In this document: piece by piece, positions 27,387 to 36,009 of the stretch
How positions within the stretch are numbered: the first letter of the stretch is position 1
Layout of the letters: each line of letters begins with the position of its first letter
From: JAPOUP01 sp965203605
GTDB taxonomy: Bacteria; Pseudomonadota; Alphaproteobacteria; Rhodobacterales; Rhodobacteraceae
NCBI GenBank assembly: GCA_965203605.1
Contig: OZ241902.1
Location: forward strand, 2,852,001 to 2,916,000
DNA: 64,000 bases
Reading direction: 5' to 3'
Notes under the pieces: model-generated
Told to the model about the DNA's origin: nothing
Databases searched by the model: none
Seen by the model: the letters and a program-made list of their open reading frames with translations, nothing else
Program-made: the position numbers and the translations under genes

Positions 27387-28256
27387 GGGCCTGTTGACAA
27401 TCATGTTGCCGCCACCACGCCGGCGACGGGATGGATCCCCGCCGCGAAGCTCGCGTCCGTCTTGTCGTACCTCGTCGCCACCGCCCGGAACTCCTTGATT
27501 TTGGCGAAGAAATTCTCGACCTGGTGCCGCCACCCGTACATCTCCCGGTCATGCTCCCGGGGTTCCGTCCGGTTCCGCCTCGACGGGATCACCGGCACCG
27601 CGCCGCGTCTCTCCACATCCCCGGGCAGCCAGTCCGCGTCGAACGCCCTGTCCCCGACGAAGGCCCCGAACGGGAGATCCCCAGGCAGCGCCGGCACCCC
27701 CGCGAGGTCGTGGGCCTGGCCGGGAAGGATCACGAAGCGGACCAGGTATCCGGGCGCGTCCACGACCGCCACGATCCTGCTCGTCAGGCCGCCCCGGGAG
27801 CGGCCGATCCCCTGGCGGCAGGTCCCCCTTTTGCGCCCGCCGCCTTCTGGTGAGCCTGCACGACCGTGCCGTCGACGAACACCCATTCGAGGTCGAACTC
27901 CTCCGACAAAGCGCTGAAAACACGCTCGAAAACCCCGGACAGCGCCCAGCGGCGGAACCGCCTGAACACATTGTTCCAGTTGCCGAAGCGCTCCGGAAGG
28001 TCCCGCCACGGCGATCCCGTGCGGAACCGCACGGGCACCGCCTCCACGAACCGCCGGCTGTCCGCCGCGGTGGCGCCGGGATCGGTCGCCCTGCCGGGCA
28101 GCATGGGCCCGGTCCGCGCCCACATGGCGTCGGTCAGCACCGTCCTGTCCGCATTCATCATGTCACCTGCTCGTTTGCCTGTGCCGCCGTTCCGGCGTGC
28201 ATCGCGGCTAGATAACAGGGGACGCGCCGAATCGCAACCCAATTGTCAACAGGCCC
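27387..28256 (-). mobile_element. IS5-family (IS427-like) element, copy 2
   Basis: 870 bp with ends GGGCCTGTTGACAAT and TA on both sides, directly against the IS66 right end. The half nearest 28256 is almost identical to copy 1; the other half is clearly diverged. Confidence 0.9.
27401..28161 (-). CDS. IS5-family transposase in two frames (OrfA/OrfB), copy 2
   Basis: OrfA starts at 28161 (MMNADRTVLTDAMWARTGPM) and matches copy 1 nearly throughout. OrfB differs in the middle: GDLPFGAFVGDRAFDADWLPG replaces the copy 1 version around its GDRA block, then YGWRHQVENFFAKIKEF agrees again. The same AAGGGGGACC-type junction joins the frames. No stop disrupts either frame. Confidence 0.8.
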
Positions 28257-28396
28257 TAATCCCCTATTGAAACAGGGCTGAAGGCAGAAAAATACCGTCG
28301 CCCCAGAGCCGGGCCCAGCCTCGATCCTCGTCATCGGTTGGAAGGAGGCGACCCGTTTTCGACTGCTGCAGCCCGGCGGAGAGGCCGGAAGATGGG

Positions 28397-28440
28397 CCCC
28401 GGATCAAGTCCGGGCGACGCAATGGGGCTGCAGCCCCATT
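28397..28440. repeat. Two adjacent palindromes (REP-like)
   Basis: CCCGGATCAAGTCCGGG forms a stem typical of repeated palindromes in alphaproteobacteria. Six bases later AATGGGGCTGCAGCCCCATT (28421-28440) is a perfect 20-bp palindrome. Both lie at the broken end of the MerR fragment. Confidence 0.6.
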
Positions 28441-28610
28441 CTCAAACGGTCTCTCAGCTGTTCCCGGCACTCGTCGATGGAGCAGCCGAACTCCCGCGCC
28501 CGGCACACGAAATGGAGTTTCCGCACCGTGCGCTCCTCGTAAGTTCTGTATCCGGTCTCCGAGCGGGACTGGGCCGATACCAGTTCGATGTCCGCTCAGT
28601 AGCGGACCGG
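28437..28610 (-). pseudogene. MerR/CueR-family regulator fragment
   Basis: The minus strand reads SETGYRTYEERTVRKLHFV, then REFGCSIDECREQL: the second helix-turn-helix wing and dimerisation start of a metal-responsive MerR regulator of the CueR/HmrR kind. The start, the first helices, and the metal-binding C-terminal Cys residues are missing; the frame runs into the palindromes. It probably once controlled the copper-type genes that follow on the other strand. Confidence 0.65.
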
Positions 28611-28727
28611 CTTCACCGAAAAGCCGACCGCATCCGACGCAGCGGAATTATTCACCGCCAGCACCCTTGACCTTCCAGTAACTGGAAACCCTACGTTCCG
28701 AACTGGGACAAAGCAAGAGGTGTCCAC

Positions 28728-29048
28728 ATGGTTGCGATCGCCGCGAGAGGCACCATCGACTGGCGCTGCCGTCACAATTGGCGCCGGGCCTCGAAGAATA
28801 CCGCATGGTGTCTGCTCGGCTGCGCCATCGACGATTTCGGCACCATCGCCTTCTTCCAGTTCACCGGTATCCCCTGGCCCACTTTGGCGATTATGACACT
28901 CGCAATCATAAGCGGGGTCGACTGGGCGCTGACCGGTGCCGCCGTGCTCACTTGGTGGGTCTTACCGATCATGCTGGCGGCGGGCTTCGTGACCCCGCTG
29001 CCCTACAACTACTGGCGGCTGAAGGCATCCGGGCGGGCATGTCATTGA
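28728..29048 (+). pseudogene. DUF4396 membrane protein with internal deletion
   Basis: 106 aa. The front (AWCLLGCAIDDFGTIAFFQFTGIPWPTLAIM) and the back (VDWALTGAAVLTWWVLPIMLAAGFVTPLPYNYWRLK, quoted here only as motifs) match DUF4396 proteins, but the membrane helices between them, about 30-40 residues, are missing at ISG-VDW. The frame is kept. DUF4396 proteins often accompany copper-handling genes. It overlaps the cytochrome c start by 10 nt. Confidence 0.6.
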
Positions 29049-29449
29049 AACGAGCCGCGGTCCCCGCCGTCCTGGCTGCGGCTGTCGGCGTCGCGTGGTA
29101 TGTCTATCTCGACAGCAGCGGCAGCGGGCTGCCGATCGTCGCGGTGAACGTGCCGACAACTCTCTCGGCACAGGCGCAGCGCGGGCAAGAGACTTACGCA
29201 GCCAGCTGCGCGGCCTGCCACGGCCGAAACGCGGCGGGACAGGACGGGATCGCCCCACCGCTGGTGCATGTCGTCTATGAGCCCGGCCACCATGGCGACG
29301 AGTCGTTCCAGCGCGCGGTCGCACGCGGCGTCCGGGCCCATCACTGGCGTTTCGGGGACATGCCGCCGGTCGAGGGGCTGACGCGCCGCGACGTAGCGGC
29401 GGTCGTCGCCTACGTCCGCGAACTCCAGCGCGCCAACGGCATCCAATGA
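29039..29449 (+). CDS. Small c-type cytochrome
   Basis: 136 aa with an N-terminal hydrophobic segment (AVPAVLAAAVGVAWYVYL) serving as signal or anchor. A single haem site CAACH follows, with the Met ligand probably in FGDMPPVEGL. The ending RRDVAAVVAYVRELQRANGI is the usual last helix of class I cytochromes. It acts in the periplasm and may pass electrons to or from the multicopper oxidase downstream. Start ATG 29039 overlaps the DUF4396 gene. Confidence 0.82.
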   Translation: MSLKRAAVPAVLAAAVGVAWYVYLDSSGSGLPIVAVNVPTTLSAQAQRGQETYAASCAACHGRNAAGQDGIAPPLVHVVYEPGHHGDESFQRAVARGVRAHHWRFGDMPPVEGLTRRDVAAVVAYVRELQRANGIQ

Positions 29450-29459
29450 GGGAAGACCC

Positions 29460-29573
29460 ATGAAGCCGCGCCTCCTAACGGGCCTGCCGGTCCTGGCGGC
29501 AATGCCGACGCGCGCCCGTTCCGGCGTCGATCCGACCACGGCGCAGCACGCGCCGCCTAGAGGCAGTCCATGA
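29460..29573 (+). CDS. Short signal-peptide-like ORF, 37 aa
   Basis: MKPRLLTGLPVLAAMPTRAR begins like an exported protein, but the frame ends after 37 codons at a TGA that overlaps the multicopper oxidase ATG. GAGGGAAG lies upstream. Most likely the stub of a periplasmic gene that lost its body, though a leader peptide coupled to the oxidase gene is possible. Confidence 0.45.
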   Translation: MKPRLLTGLPVLAAMPTRARSGVDPTTAQHAPPRGSP

Positions 29574-30868
29574 ACCGAAGAGAGTTCCTCAAAGCCTCGG
29601 CCGCGGCGGTTTTCATCCCCTCGACGGCTCGGGCCGCGCCAGTCTTCCGGCTGAAGGCGGGGCCGGTCGACGCCCGAATCATGCCCGAGGGCGAGGGCGT
29701 TACCCCGATGCTCGGCTTCAACGGTTCGACCCCCGGCCCGGAACTCCGCGTGCGCCGGGGGGACCGGGTGTCAGTTGCCTTCGAAAACGGATCGGGCCAA
29801 CCTTCCGCCATTCACTGGCACGGCATCCATCTCGAAAACGCAATGGACGGGGTCCCGAACCTGACCCAAGCGGCGGTTCGGTCGGGCGAGACCTTCCGCT
29901 ACGCGTTCGATGTGCCTTACGCCGGCACCTACTGGTATCACGCCCACCACCGCTCCTGGGAACAGGTCGCAAGGGGGCTCTACGGCCCGCTGATCGTCGA
30001 GGAGCCGGATCCGCCCGCCGCCGACCGCGACATCACCGTCGTGCTCGACGACTGGCGCCTGGATGACGCCGGACGGCTGCATGAGAGCTTCGGAAACCGG
30101 CACGACTTCTCCCACGCCGGGCGGCTGGGCAACTTCGCGCGGGCGCTGTTCTCCAGCGCCACTGTGCGGCGCGGCGATCGCGTCCGCCTCCGGCTGATCA
30201 ATGCGGCCACAGCGCGGATGTTCCCGCTGAAGATTGACGGCGGGATCGGCAAGGCGGTGGCCCATGACGGCATGCCGCTCGCCAAGCCAGCGCCCCTGGG
30301 GGATCTGTTGCTCGCCCCCGCCCAGCGGACCGACGTCATGCTGGACGTGTCGGGGCCGATCTCCTTCGCGCTGCGGACCCGCGACGGATTCTTCCCTCTC
30401 GGAACAATTCCCGCCAGCGGTTCGAACCCCGCGCCGGTCGATACGCCGATCCGGTCCTTGCCGTCGGCCCGGACGCCCGAGCCAGACCGAAACCGGGCGG
30501 TCCGCCTCACCCTCGTCATGCAGGGCGGAGCCATGGGCGGGCGGCACGGCGGCAGCGACTTCTGGGCCTTCAACGACCGCTCCGGCATGCCCGAGGCGCC
30601 GTGGCACCGCTTCGCCCGCGGCGAGACGGCCCTGATCACGCTCCGCAACGACACCGCGTTTCCGCATGGTATCCACCTGCACGGCCACCATTTCCACGAG
30701 GTCGGCGAGGACGGCGCCCTCGGCCATTACCGGGACACGACTCTGGTCGACCGGAGAGCAAGCCGCGACATCCTTTGCGTGTTCGACAATCCCGGCAAAT
30801 GGCTCCTGCATTGCCACACGCTCGACCATCAGGCGTCCGGCATGAAGACATGGGTGGAGGTGGCGTGA
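29570..30868 (+). CDS. Multicopper oxidase
   Basis: 432 aa with a Tat signal (NRREFLKASAAAVF). All four copper-ligand blocks are present: HWHG, YHAHH, HLHGHHFHE and HCHTLDHQASGM with the T1 Cys, His and Met. This is a three-domain laccase or CueO-like enzyme, oxidising Cu(I), phenolics or a cytochrome in the periplasm. No Met-rich CueO insert is obvious. It is coupled to the 37-aa ORF and followed by a severed gene start, so it is the main survivor of a copper-type cluster. Confidence 0.92.
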   Translation: MNRREFLKASAAAVFIPSTARAAPVFRLKAGPVDARIMPEGEGVTPMLGFNGSTPGPELRVRRGDRVSVAFENGSGQPSAIHWHGIHLENAMDGVPNLTQAAVRSGETFRYAFDVPYAGTYWYHAHHRSWEQVARGLYGPLIVEEPDPPAADRDITVVLDDWRLDDAGRLHESFGNRHDFSHAGRLGNFARALFSSATVRRGDRVRLRLINAATARMFPLKIDGGIGKAVAHDGMPLAKPAPLGDLLLAPAQRTDVMLDVSGPISFALRTRDGFFPLGTIPASGSNPAPVDTPIRSLPSARTPEPDRNRAVRLTLVMQGGAMGGRHGGSDFWAFNDRSGMPEAPWHRFARGETALITLRNDTAFPHGIHLHGHHFHEVGEDGALGHYRDTTLVDRRASRDILCVFDNPGKWLLHCHTLDHQASGMKTWVEVA

Positions 30869-30909
30869 TGCGCACCCTGCTTCCGGCCATCCTGCTCTGG
30901 CCCCACTAG
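30868..30909 (+). pseudogene. Severed start of an exported protein gene
   Basis: An ATG overlapping the oxidase stop opens MRTLLPAILLWPH and then stops. It looks like the first half of a signal peptide. Just after, an inverted stretch matching the cytochrome c 3' end appears, so this may be the head of a second cytochrome c whose tail has been flipped. Confidence 0.5.
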
Positions 30910-30913
30910 ACCC

Positions 30914-30952
30914 TCGCGGACGTAGGCGACGACCGCCGCCACGTCGCGGCGC
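30914..30952 (-). repeat. Inverted copy of a cytochrome c 3' segment
   Basis: On the minus strand about 38 bp encode RRDVAAVVAYVRE, differing by one base from 29382-29421 in the cytochrome c gene. It is joined directly to a transposase fragment at 30953. Confidence 0.7.
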
Positions 30953-31140
30953 TCCTTGTGTCGGTAGGGTCGTGCCGAGCTGGTGCAGTGAAAACTCGTG
31001 CTCCTTCCTTGGTTGGGTGTAGCGCGACAGGACAAGATGCCGGCCGTCGGTTGTGGGCAGATGTACGTCCACCAGCTGGATCCTGCCGAACGCCTCGATG
31101 ATGGTGCGCAGGGTCAGCCCGCCAGTGTAGTTTCCTGATT
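30953..31140 (-). pseudogene. Transposase C-terminal fragment (IS1634-like)
   Basis: The minus strand encodes LRTIIEAFGRIQLVDVHLPT, GRHLVLSRYTQP and a final HQLGTTLPTQ, which resemble the last about 60 residues of IS1634-type transposases. The rest of the element is absent. Family assignment is from memory of the motif and could be wrong. Confidence 0.5.
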
Positions 31141-31539
31141 TCATCCGATCCGGCCGGCAGGTTCCTTCCCGGCTTGCTCCGTGCAAGGATTGCCGGATTT
31201 CCGGGACAGCGCGGGAAGCCGGAACCCGGCGTCTGCCGTTTCCGTTTCCAGGGAGCCCTTTCCCGGTAGCGTCCGGCCGGCAGTCCGATCCCGAGGGCAT
31301 GGCGCACTGCGGCCTGTTGCGACCGACCATGCCATGGCGGGCACCTGCGGAAGAGGAAAGGAGGGGCCTGCGCGAACCGCGCTTCACCAGGCCGTGGACG
31401 GGCAGCCGCAGATCCGGCCTGAAACGAAGCTTTCCGCCGAGGAATACGTTGGCATGGAAGCCTGGCGCGAGGCCAGACTGGATGCCTGCCCGAACCATCC
31501 CGACGGCGGCTGCCCAACAAAAGGGGATTATATGCCCCA
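31141..31539. other. Spacer of about 400 bp
   Basis: No gene, RNA or repeat that I can support lies between the IS1634-like fragment and the IS30-type element. Confidence 0.4.
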
Positions 31540-31934
31540 TTCCACCCTGAAGTGCAACACCAGTGGCGGTGGTGACCGGTTCCGCTGCCGCATGATGTTG
31601 CGTATCGGCCAAGAAGCGGCGACAGTCCCTTTGCTGAAGAGAAGGAGATTGCCATGCCCGAGGGCTACCGCCACCTGACCCGGAACGAAAGATGCCAGAT
31701 CGGCGCACTGAAGGAAAGCGGGCTCTCCGACGGGGCGATCGCGGCCCGTCTGGGCCGTGACCGGACGACGGTCTGGCGGGAGCTGCGCCGTAACGGCGGG
31801 GATTCGGGATACAGCCCGGGCGAGGCGCAGGGGAGGGCGGAGGCCCGCCGCAGCGCGCCTTCCGGCCATTCCCTCCGCTCGGGCTACGCCCTCGCTGCGG
31901 GAATGGCCGGCGTTGCACTTCGGAGTGGAAGTGG
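31540..31934 (+). mobile_element. Internally deleted IS30-family element, about 395 bp
   Basis: Inverted ends TTCCACCCTGAAGTGCAAC (31540 side) and the inverse of TTCCACTCCGAAGTGCAAC (31934 side). Inside is only the IS30 transposase N-terminus, starting at ATG 31654 with AAGGAG upstream: TRNERCQIGALKESGLSDGA and RDRTTVWRELRRNG. At about 31860 the frame jumps to the far end. The DDE core is gone, so it could move only if a related transposase acts in trans. Confidence 0.75.
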
Positions 31935-32058
31935 GGCTTTGGTATTAAGTCACATTTTGCTTGAACCCGCGATCCGAATCGCTTAAAATTACGGCCATGA
32001 TCCAGAACGGACGTTTCCGAAACAGGTTCCCTATTCAAATCAAGGAGTCCAGAACATC

Positions 32059-34299
32059 ATGAGCGAACGGCAGGAATTCAAAGTCTCCGGTGAGGTCGTT
32101 GACCATTCGGGTCAGGACGGAGACCGGAGCTACACGCCCGCGGACGGTTTTTACGGGCTGATGAAAGTCATCGGCGGAACCGGCAACAACTGGTTCTACG
32201 GCGGCCACAGGGGCGACTGGTACCAGGGCGGCGCCAACCACGGTGCCCAGGACACCGTCAAGGGCGGACAGGGCAGCGACTTTCTCGCCGGCGGCAAGGG
32301 CGCCAACATTCTCAAGGGCGAAGGCTGGGACGACATTCTGGTCGGCAATTTCGAAAACGCGTACCACGACCTGATGTATGGCGGCAACGGCCACGACACG
32401 CTGGTCGCGGGCCGCGTGGACTGGACGACCCGCGACTACAGCGAGCGCCCGTCCGTCGGCCCGAAGCTGGTGCGGGACGCCCATGGCAACATCACCGGCG
32501 GCAATGTCATGTGGGGCGGCGAGGGCGACGACACGTTCGAGCTGCACCGTGACAGCTATGTCCATATCGCGGATTTCAACCCGAACGAGGACATCATCCG
32601 CATGACCGGCCTGGCCGGCCATACCCTAGAGGAGTCCATCGACGTGGTCTACCATCCCAGGGGACCCTGGGGGGACAGCGGTTTCCGCCTCGTCCTCGAC
32701 GGCAGCACCGTGATCGCGGAGGTCAATTACACGGGTGCGCTCGACGTTACCGATCCGGACTCGATCCAGGGCGCCATTGACAAGATCACAGCGAAGATTC
32801 ACGCCGTGCAGGGCAGCACTTTCTTCGGCTCCTCGGGCAACGACCAGATCAACGGCACCAAATGGAACGACACCATCTACGGCTGGGGCGGCGATGACGT
32901 GATCGCCGGCGGCAGCGACGGCGACATCATCTACGGCGGCCACGGCAACGACACGGTCTACGGCAACGGCGGCAATGACGCGCTGTACGGCGACCATGGC
33001 AACGACACGGTCTACGGTGGCGCTGGAGATGACGTCGTCGACGGCGGCTTGGGCAATGACGTTCTCTACGGCGGCGCCGGCGAGGACGTCCTTTTCGGTG
33101 CCGGCGGCAACGACCGGCTCGACGGCGGCGGCGGCGCCGACCAGCTCTATGGCGGACAGGGACGCGACATCTTCGTCATGGACCCCAGCGGCAAAACGCC
33201 CGATGTCATCTTCGATTTCAAGGTCGATAAGGACTACGTGCGCCTGCCATTGGGCCTGGCCCAGGCCGATGTGCGGTTCGTCGCCGTGGCCGGGTTCACC
33301 AATCCCTACGACGGCAGAACGGTGCCCGCGCAGAAGCTGGTCACCGGCAGCGGGGACAGCGAGAAGACGCTCGCCGTCTTCCTGAACATGGACGGGCAGG
33401 ACCTGTCGAAGGTGGAGTTCATCTGGGACTTCGACCCGAACAAGGAGTATCCACCGCCGCCCAGTGGCGAGACCATCGACGGGACGGCAAAGAAGGACCT
33501 GCTGCTCGGCACCCGCGGCGACGACACCCTCAAAGGCGGGGACGGCAAGGACGACCTCTACGGACGCGACGGCGACGACACGCTCAACGGCGGCGAAGGC
33601 CATGACCGCCTCTACGGCGAGAACGGCGATGACACGCTCAACGGCGGCGACGGCAACGACATCCTGGAGGGCGGCAAGGGCGACGACTTCCTCTACGGCA
33701 ATGCAGGCGATGACGTTCTCAGGGGCGGTTCCGGCGACGACACCCTCGAAGGCGACGACGGCGACGACCGCCTGTTCGGCGGGGCGGGCAACGACACCAT
33801 GTCCGGCGGAAATGGCCATGACCGGCTTTATGGCGGCAGCGGCGACGACACGCTCGACGGGGACGACGGCGCCGACCGGCTCGAGGGCGGCGAGGGCAAC
33901 GACATCCTCGTCGGCGGCAGGCACGACGACCGGCTCATCGGCGACGGCGGCAACGACAGGCTGCAGGGCGGCAAGGACGCCGACTACCTCACCGGCGGCG
34001 AGGGAGCCGACGAGTTCCTGTTCAGGAAGGGCGACGGCGTCGACGTCATCACCGACTTCGAGGACGGGACCGACACCATCGTGTTCCTCGCCGAGAAGGA
34101 GAACAAGCTGGGGTCGAAGTTCATCGGGTTCGGTGACCTGGTCATCGAGGAGACCGACTACGGCGTCCGCATCACGTCGAAGAAGCTCAAGAAAGGACAC
34201 GAGATCCTTCTGCAGGGCGTGACCGCCGACCAGATCGACGAGGACGACTTCAGCTTCGTCACCATCCAGGAGTACAACGACCTGCTCATCAACGCCTGA
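32059..34299 (+). CDS. RTX calcium-binding repeat protein, 746 aa
   Basis: Large secreted protein of the RTX type. CAAGGAG precedes ATG 32059. There is no Sec signal, as expected for type I secretion. After a non-repetitive N-terminal part (with GGTGNNWFYGG and GGQGSDFLAGGKGAN blocks), there are two long runs of nonapeptide GGxGxDxUx repeats at about residues 270-370 and 480-650, each followed by a beta-rich cap (DVIFDFKVDKDYVRLPL and FLFRKGDGVDVITDFEDG). No enzymatic domain is recognisable; possibly a surface or adhesion protein. No ABC exporter genes lie nearby, so secretion must rely on another locus. Confidence 0.88.
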   Translation: MSERQEFKVSGEVVDHSGQDGDRSYTPADGFYGLMKVIGGTGNNWFYGGHRGDWYQGGANHGAQDTVKGGQGSDFLAGGKGANILKGEGWDDILVGNFENAYHDLMYGGNGHDTLVAGRVDWTTRDYSERPSVGPKLVRDAHGNITGGNVMWGGEGDDTFELHRDSYVHIADFNPNEDIIRMTGLAGHTLEESIDVVYHPRGPWGDSGFRLVLDGSTVIAEVNYTGALDVTDPDSIQGAIDKITAKIHAVQGSTFFGSSGNDQINGTKWNDTIYGWGGDDVIAGGSDGDIIYGGHGNDTVYGNGGNDALYGDHGNDTVYGGAGDDVVDGGLGNDVLYGGAGEDVLFGAGGNDRLDGGGGADQLYGGQGRDIFVMDPSGKTPDVIFDFKVDKDYVRLPLGLAQADVRFVAVAGFTNPYDGRTVPAQKLVTGSGDSEKTLAVFLNMDGQDLSKVEFIWDFDPNKEYPPPPSGETIDGTAKKDLLLGTRGDDTLKGGDGKDDLYGRDGDDTLNGGEGHDRLYGENGDDTLNGGDGNDILEGGKGDDFLYGNAGDDVLRGGSGDDTLEGDDGDDRLFGGAGNDTMSGGNGHDRLYGGSGDDTLDGDDGADRLEGGEGNDILVGGRHDDRLIGDGGNDRLQGGKDADYLTGGEGADEFLFRKGDGVDVITDFEDGTDTIVFLAEKENKLGSKFIGFGDLVIEETDYGVRITSKKLKKGHEILLQGVTADQIDEDDFSFVTIQEYNDLLINA

Positions 34300-34324
34300 G
34301 CGCGAGGCAGCGGCGGAAGACGCG

Positions 34325-34350
34325 GGGGGCGACCGGCCGCCGCCCCTTGT
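34325..34350 (+). terminator. Probable terminator of the RTX gene
   Basis: GGGGCG and CGCCCC pair around a GC-rich loop, followed by TTGTTT, 26 nt after the RTX stop codon. Confidence 0.5.
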
Positions 34351-34759
34351 TTCCGGCGTCGGCTTGCCAGCGCAAGGGTCGCCGTTGACCTCGATCCTCT
34401 TTCCGGCCAGGCAGTCCGCGGTGCCGGAGGTCGGAACCCGGGCGGCGGTCGCCCTGTTCCAGGCTCGCACGGAACGGCTGGCCGGACGGGCGGAACGTGC
34501 GTGATGCCCGGGGCATGTGCGGGGCCCCATGAAGCAGGATTCACTGCATCCCGCGACCAATCCGAGGCTGTCAGGCGTTCCTTGCAAGCCTGAAGGCGCT
34601 CAAGCGAATTCCATTGACCCGGTCCCGACGCCGCCCGGCCAGCCGGGCCGGAAGGCGTCCGGGAAGGCGATCATCCATCAAACCGGGGAACACGTGCGGC
34701 AATCCACCGCTGACACAGGAGGCGAAATGGAAAATCGTTTTGAATCAATGCTGAATCGA
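34351..34759. other. Spacer of about 410 bp
   Basis: An 85-codon open frame lies at 34517-34774 on the plus strand, but it shows no recognisable motif or ribosome binding site. No RNA or repeat is recognised. Confidence 0.4.
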
Positions 34760-34930
34760 GGTGGGGTGTTGTGATGGCATCCATGGCAGGATCAGGAACC
34801 TCGGGTTGTCGATCACGAGGGGCAGGTTCCGTTCGCGTCGCTCCGGCGTCCATCCGATGAAGCGGTCACGGGGTGCGAGCTTTCGCGCCGCGGCGCTGAA
34901 GCCGAGCATGGCGATGGTGCGCGCACCGTG
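34760..34930 (-). pseudogene. DUF4338 (DruA-like) fragment
   Basis: The minus strand reads TIAMLGFSAAARKLAPRDRF, IGW, then RNLPLVIDNPRFLILPW. This is the core motif of DUF4338 proteins, known both as transposon-borne accessory proteins and as DruA of the Druantia defence system. Only about 60 residues survive, without start or end. The context of IS debris favours a transposon origin. Confidence 0.65.
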
Positions 34931-35380
34931 AGCGGCGGCGGTTGCCCGTCGATGACGGCGCAGACGGAGCCCCTTGCGGCTTGGCCATTCGGGCATTCCC
35001 GGCTGCGTCCTTGCGCACCTTGGCGGCCTTTGCCGCCAGCTTGTCTTGGGCGACTCACCATGCCCGGAACAATGCCAGGTCAGGAACGAAACCGCCTGCC
35101 CCGAAATCGAGGGGGCTGGTCACCGGACCGAAGCCGTTGCAAGGTTCCTCCCAGCCGGCGGCGGAATTCCATGTTTCGTGAAACTGGGGACAACGGCATG
35201 CCATGCATATGGAAGATGGCCGTGGGATCACGCGCCCATGAGCAGCGGGCTTGCCAGCGCCTGAGATCACCGGACCGCCGCCTCGAGGGTGGTCTCCGTC
35301 ATGGGCCGTGAACGAACCCCGACCGTTCCTTCCCGACGCAGGGCCGCCGCGCACCGGTGCGTGAGCAGCAGCGGGCCGGG
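34931..35380. other. Spacer of about 450 bp
   Basis: Decayed sequence between the DUF4338 fragment and the second RTX gene. No gene is supported. Confidence 0.4.
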
Positions 35381-35793
35381 TCACGCGGAGTCAAAGTCGC
35401 CGGCCTCAGGCGTGGGTTCGTCGGTCTCGATGGTCAGGGTCTTGTCGCCGAAGGCGACCGTCATGCCGCCTTCGCCCGTCGTTATGCTGATGTCGCTGAA
35501 CCGGGAGATTCCGTCGATGCCCTTGAGAAGGATGGCGTCCCCGTCCTCGAAGTCCTTGATGATGTCGTTGCTCTTGACGGAATGGACGAAGGTGTCGTCA
35601 CCGTCCCCGCCGGTGAGGGTGTCGTTGCCCATGCCACCGCGCAGAACGTCGTCGCCTGCGCCGCCGTTCAGCGTGTCGTCGCCATGACCGCCGCGAAGAA
35701 TGTCGTTTCCGGCATCGCCATTCAGCGTATCGTCGCCGAGCTTGCCCGAGAGGGTGTCGTTGCCCGCGCCGCCGTTCAAGGTGTCATCTTCGC
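35381..35793 (-). pseudogene. Second RTX repeat protein, 5' end missing
   Basis: The minus strand encodes seven to eight RTX nonapeptides (GGAGNDTLSGKLGDDTLNGD and on) followed by a cap (DDTFVHSVKSNDIIKDFEDG) and an acidic C-terminus. There is no start codon or N-terminal domain: the homology begins abruptly at about 35793, where methyltransferase-side sequence begins. Possibly the tail of an adhesin or peptidase. Confidence 0.75.
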
Positions 35794-36009
35794 TTGGCCA
35801 ATGACGCCTGTGGGATCGCGAATGCCGCGACCAGGAAATACCTTACGGCCGATCATCTATGGTGTTTCCCGCCTGCCGGGGCTTCTGAAGCCCTGGCCTT
35901 CCACGCCAACGCTCATGGCAACCCAGAGGGCCGTCCGTATTTCAGCGTCGATGGGGTGCGCCCGTTCACGGCGTTTGGGTGGTCGCGGCAACGAGCCAGG
36001 TTCAGGTGT

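Noticed and set aside
29771..32038. 755-codon minus-strand open frame across the oxidase and spacer
   Set aside because: Most of it is the antisense of the multicopper oxidase; only the short transposase-like part at 30953-31140 is real sequence homology.
32800..34050. Dense short repeats that might be read as CRISPR or satellite DNA
   Set aside because: They are in frame and encode GGxGxDxUx RTX nonapeptides; spacing is 27 nt without unique spacers.
32626..34587. 653-codon open frame on the minus strand opposite the RTX gene
   Set aside because: It is a mirror of the repetitive, GC-rich RTX coding sequence and encodes only low-complexity Val/Ala repeats.
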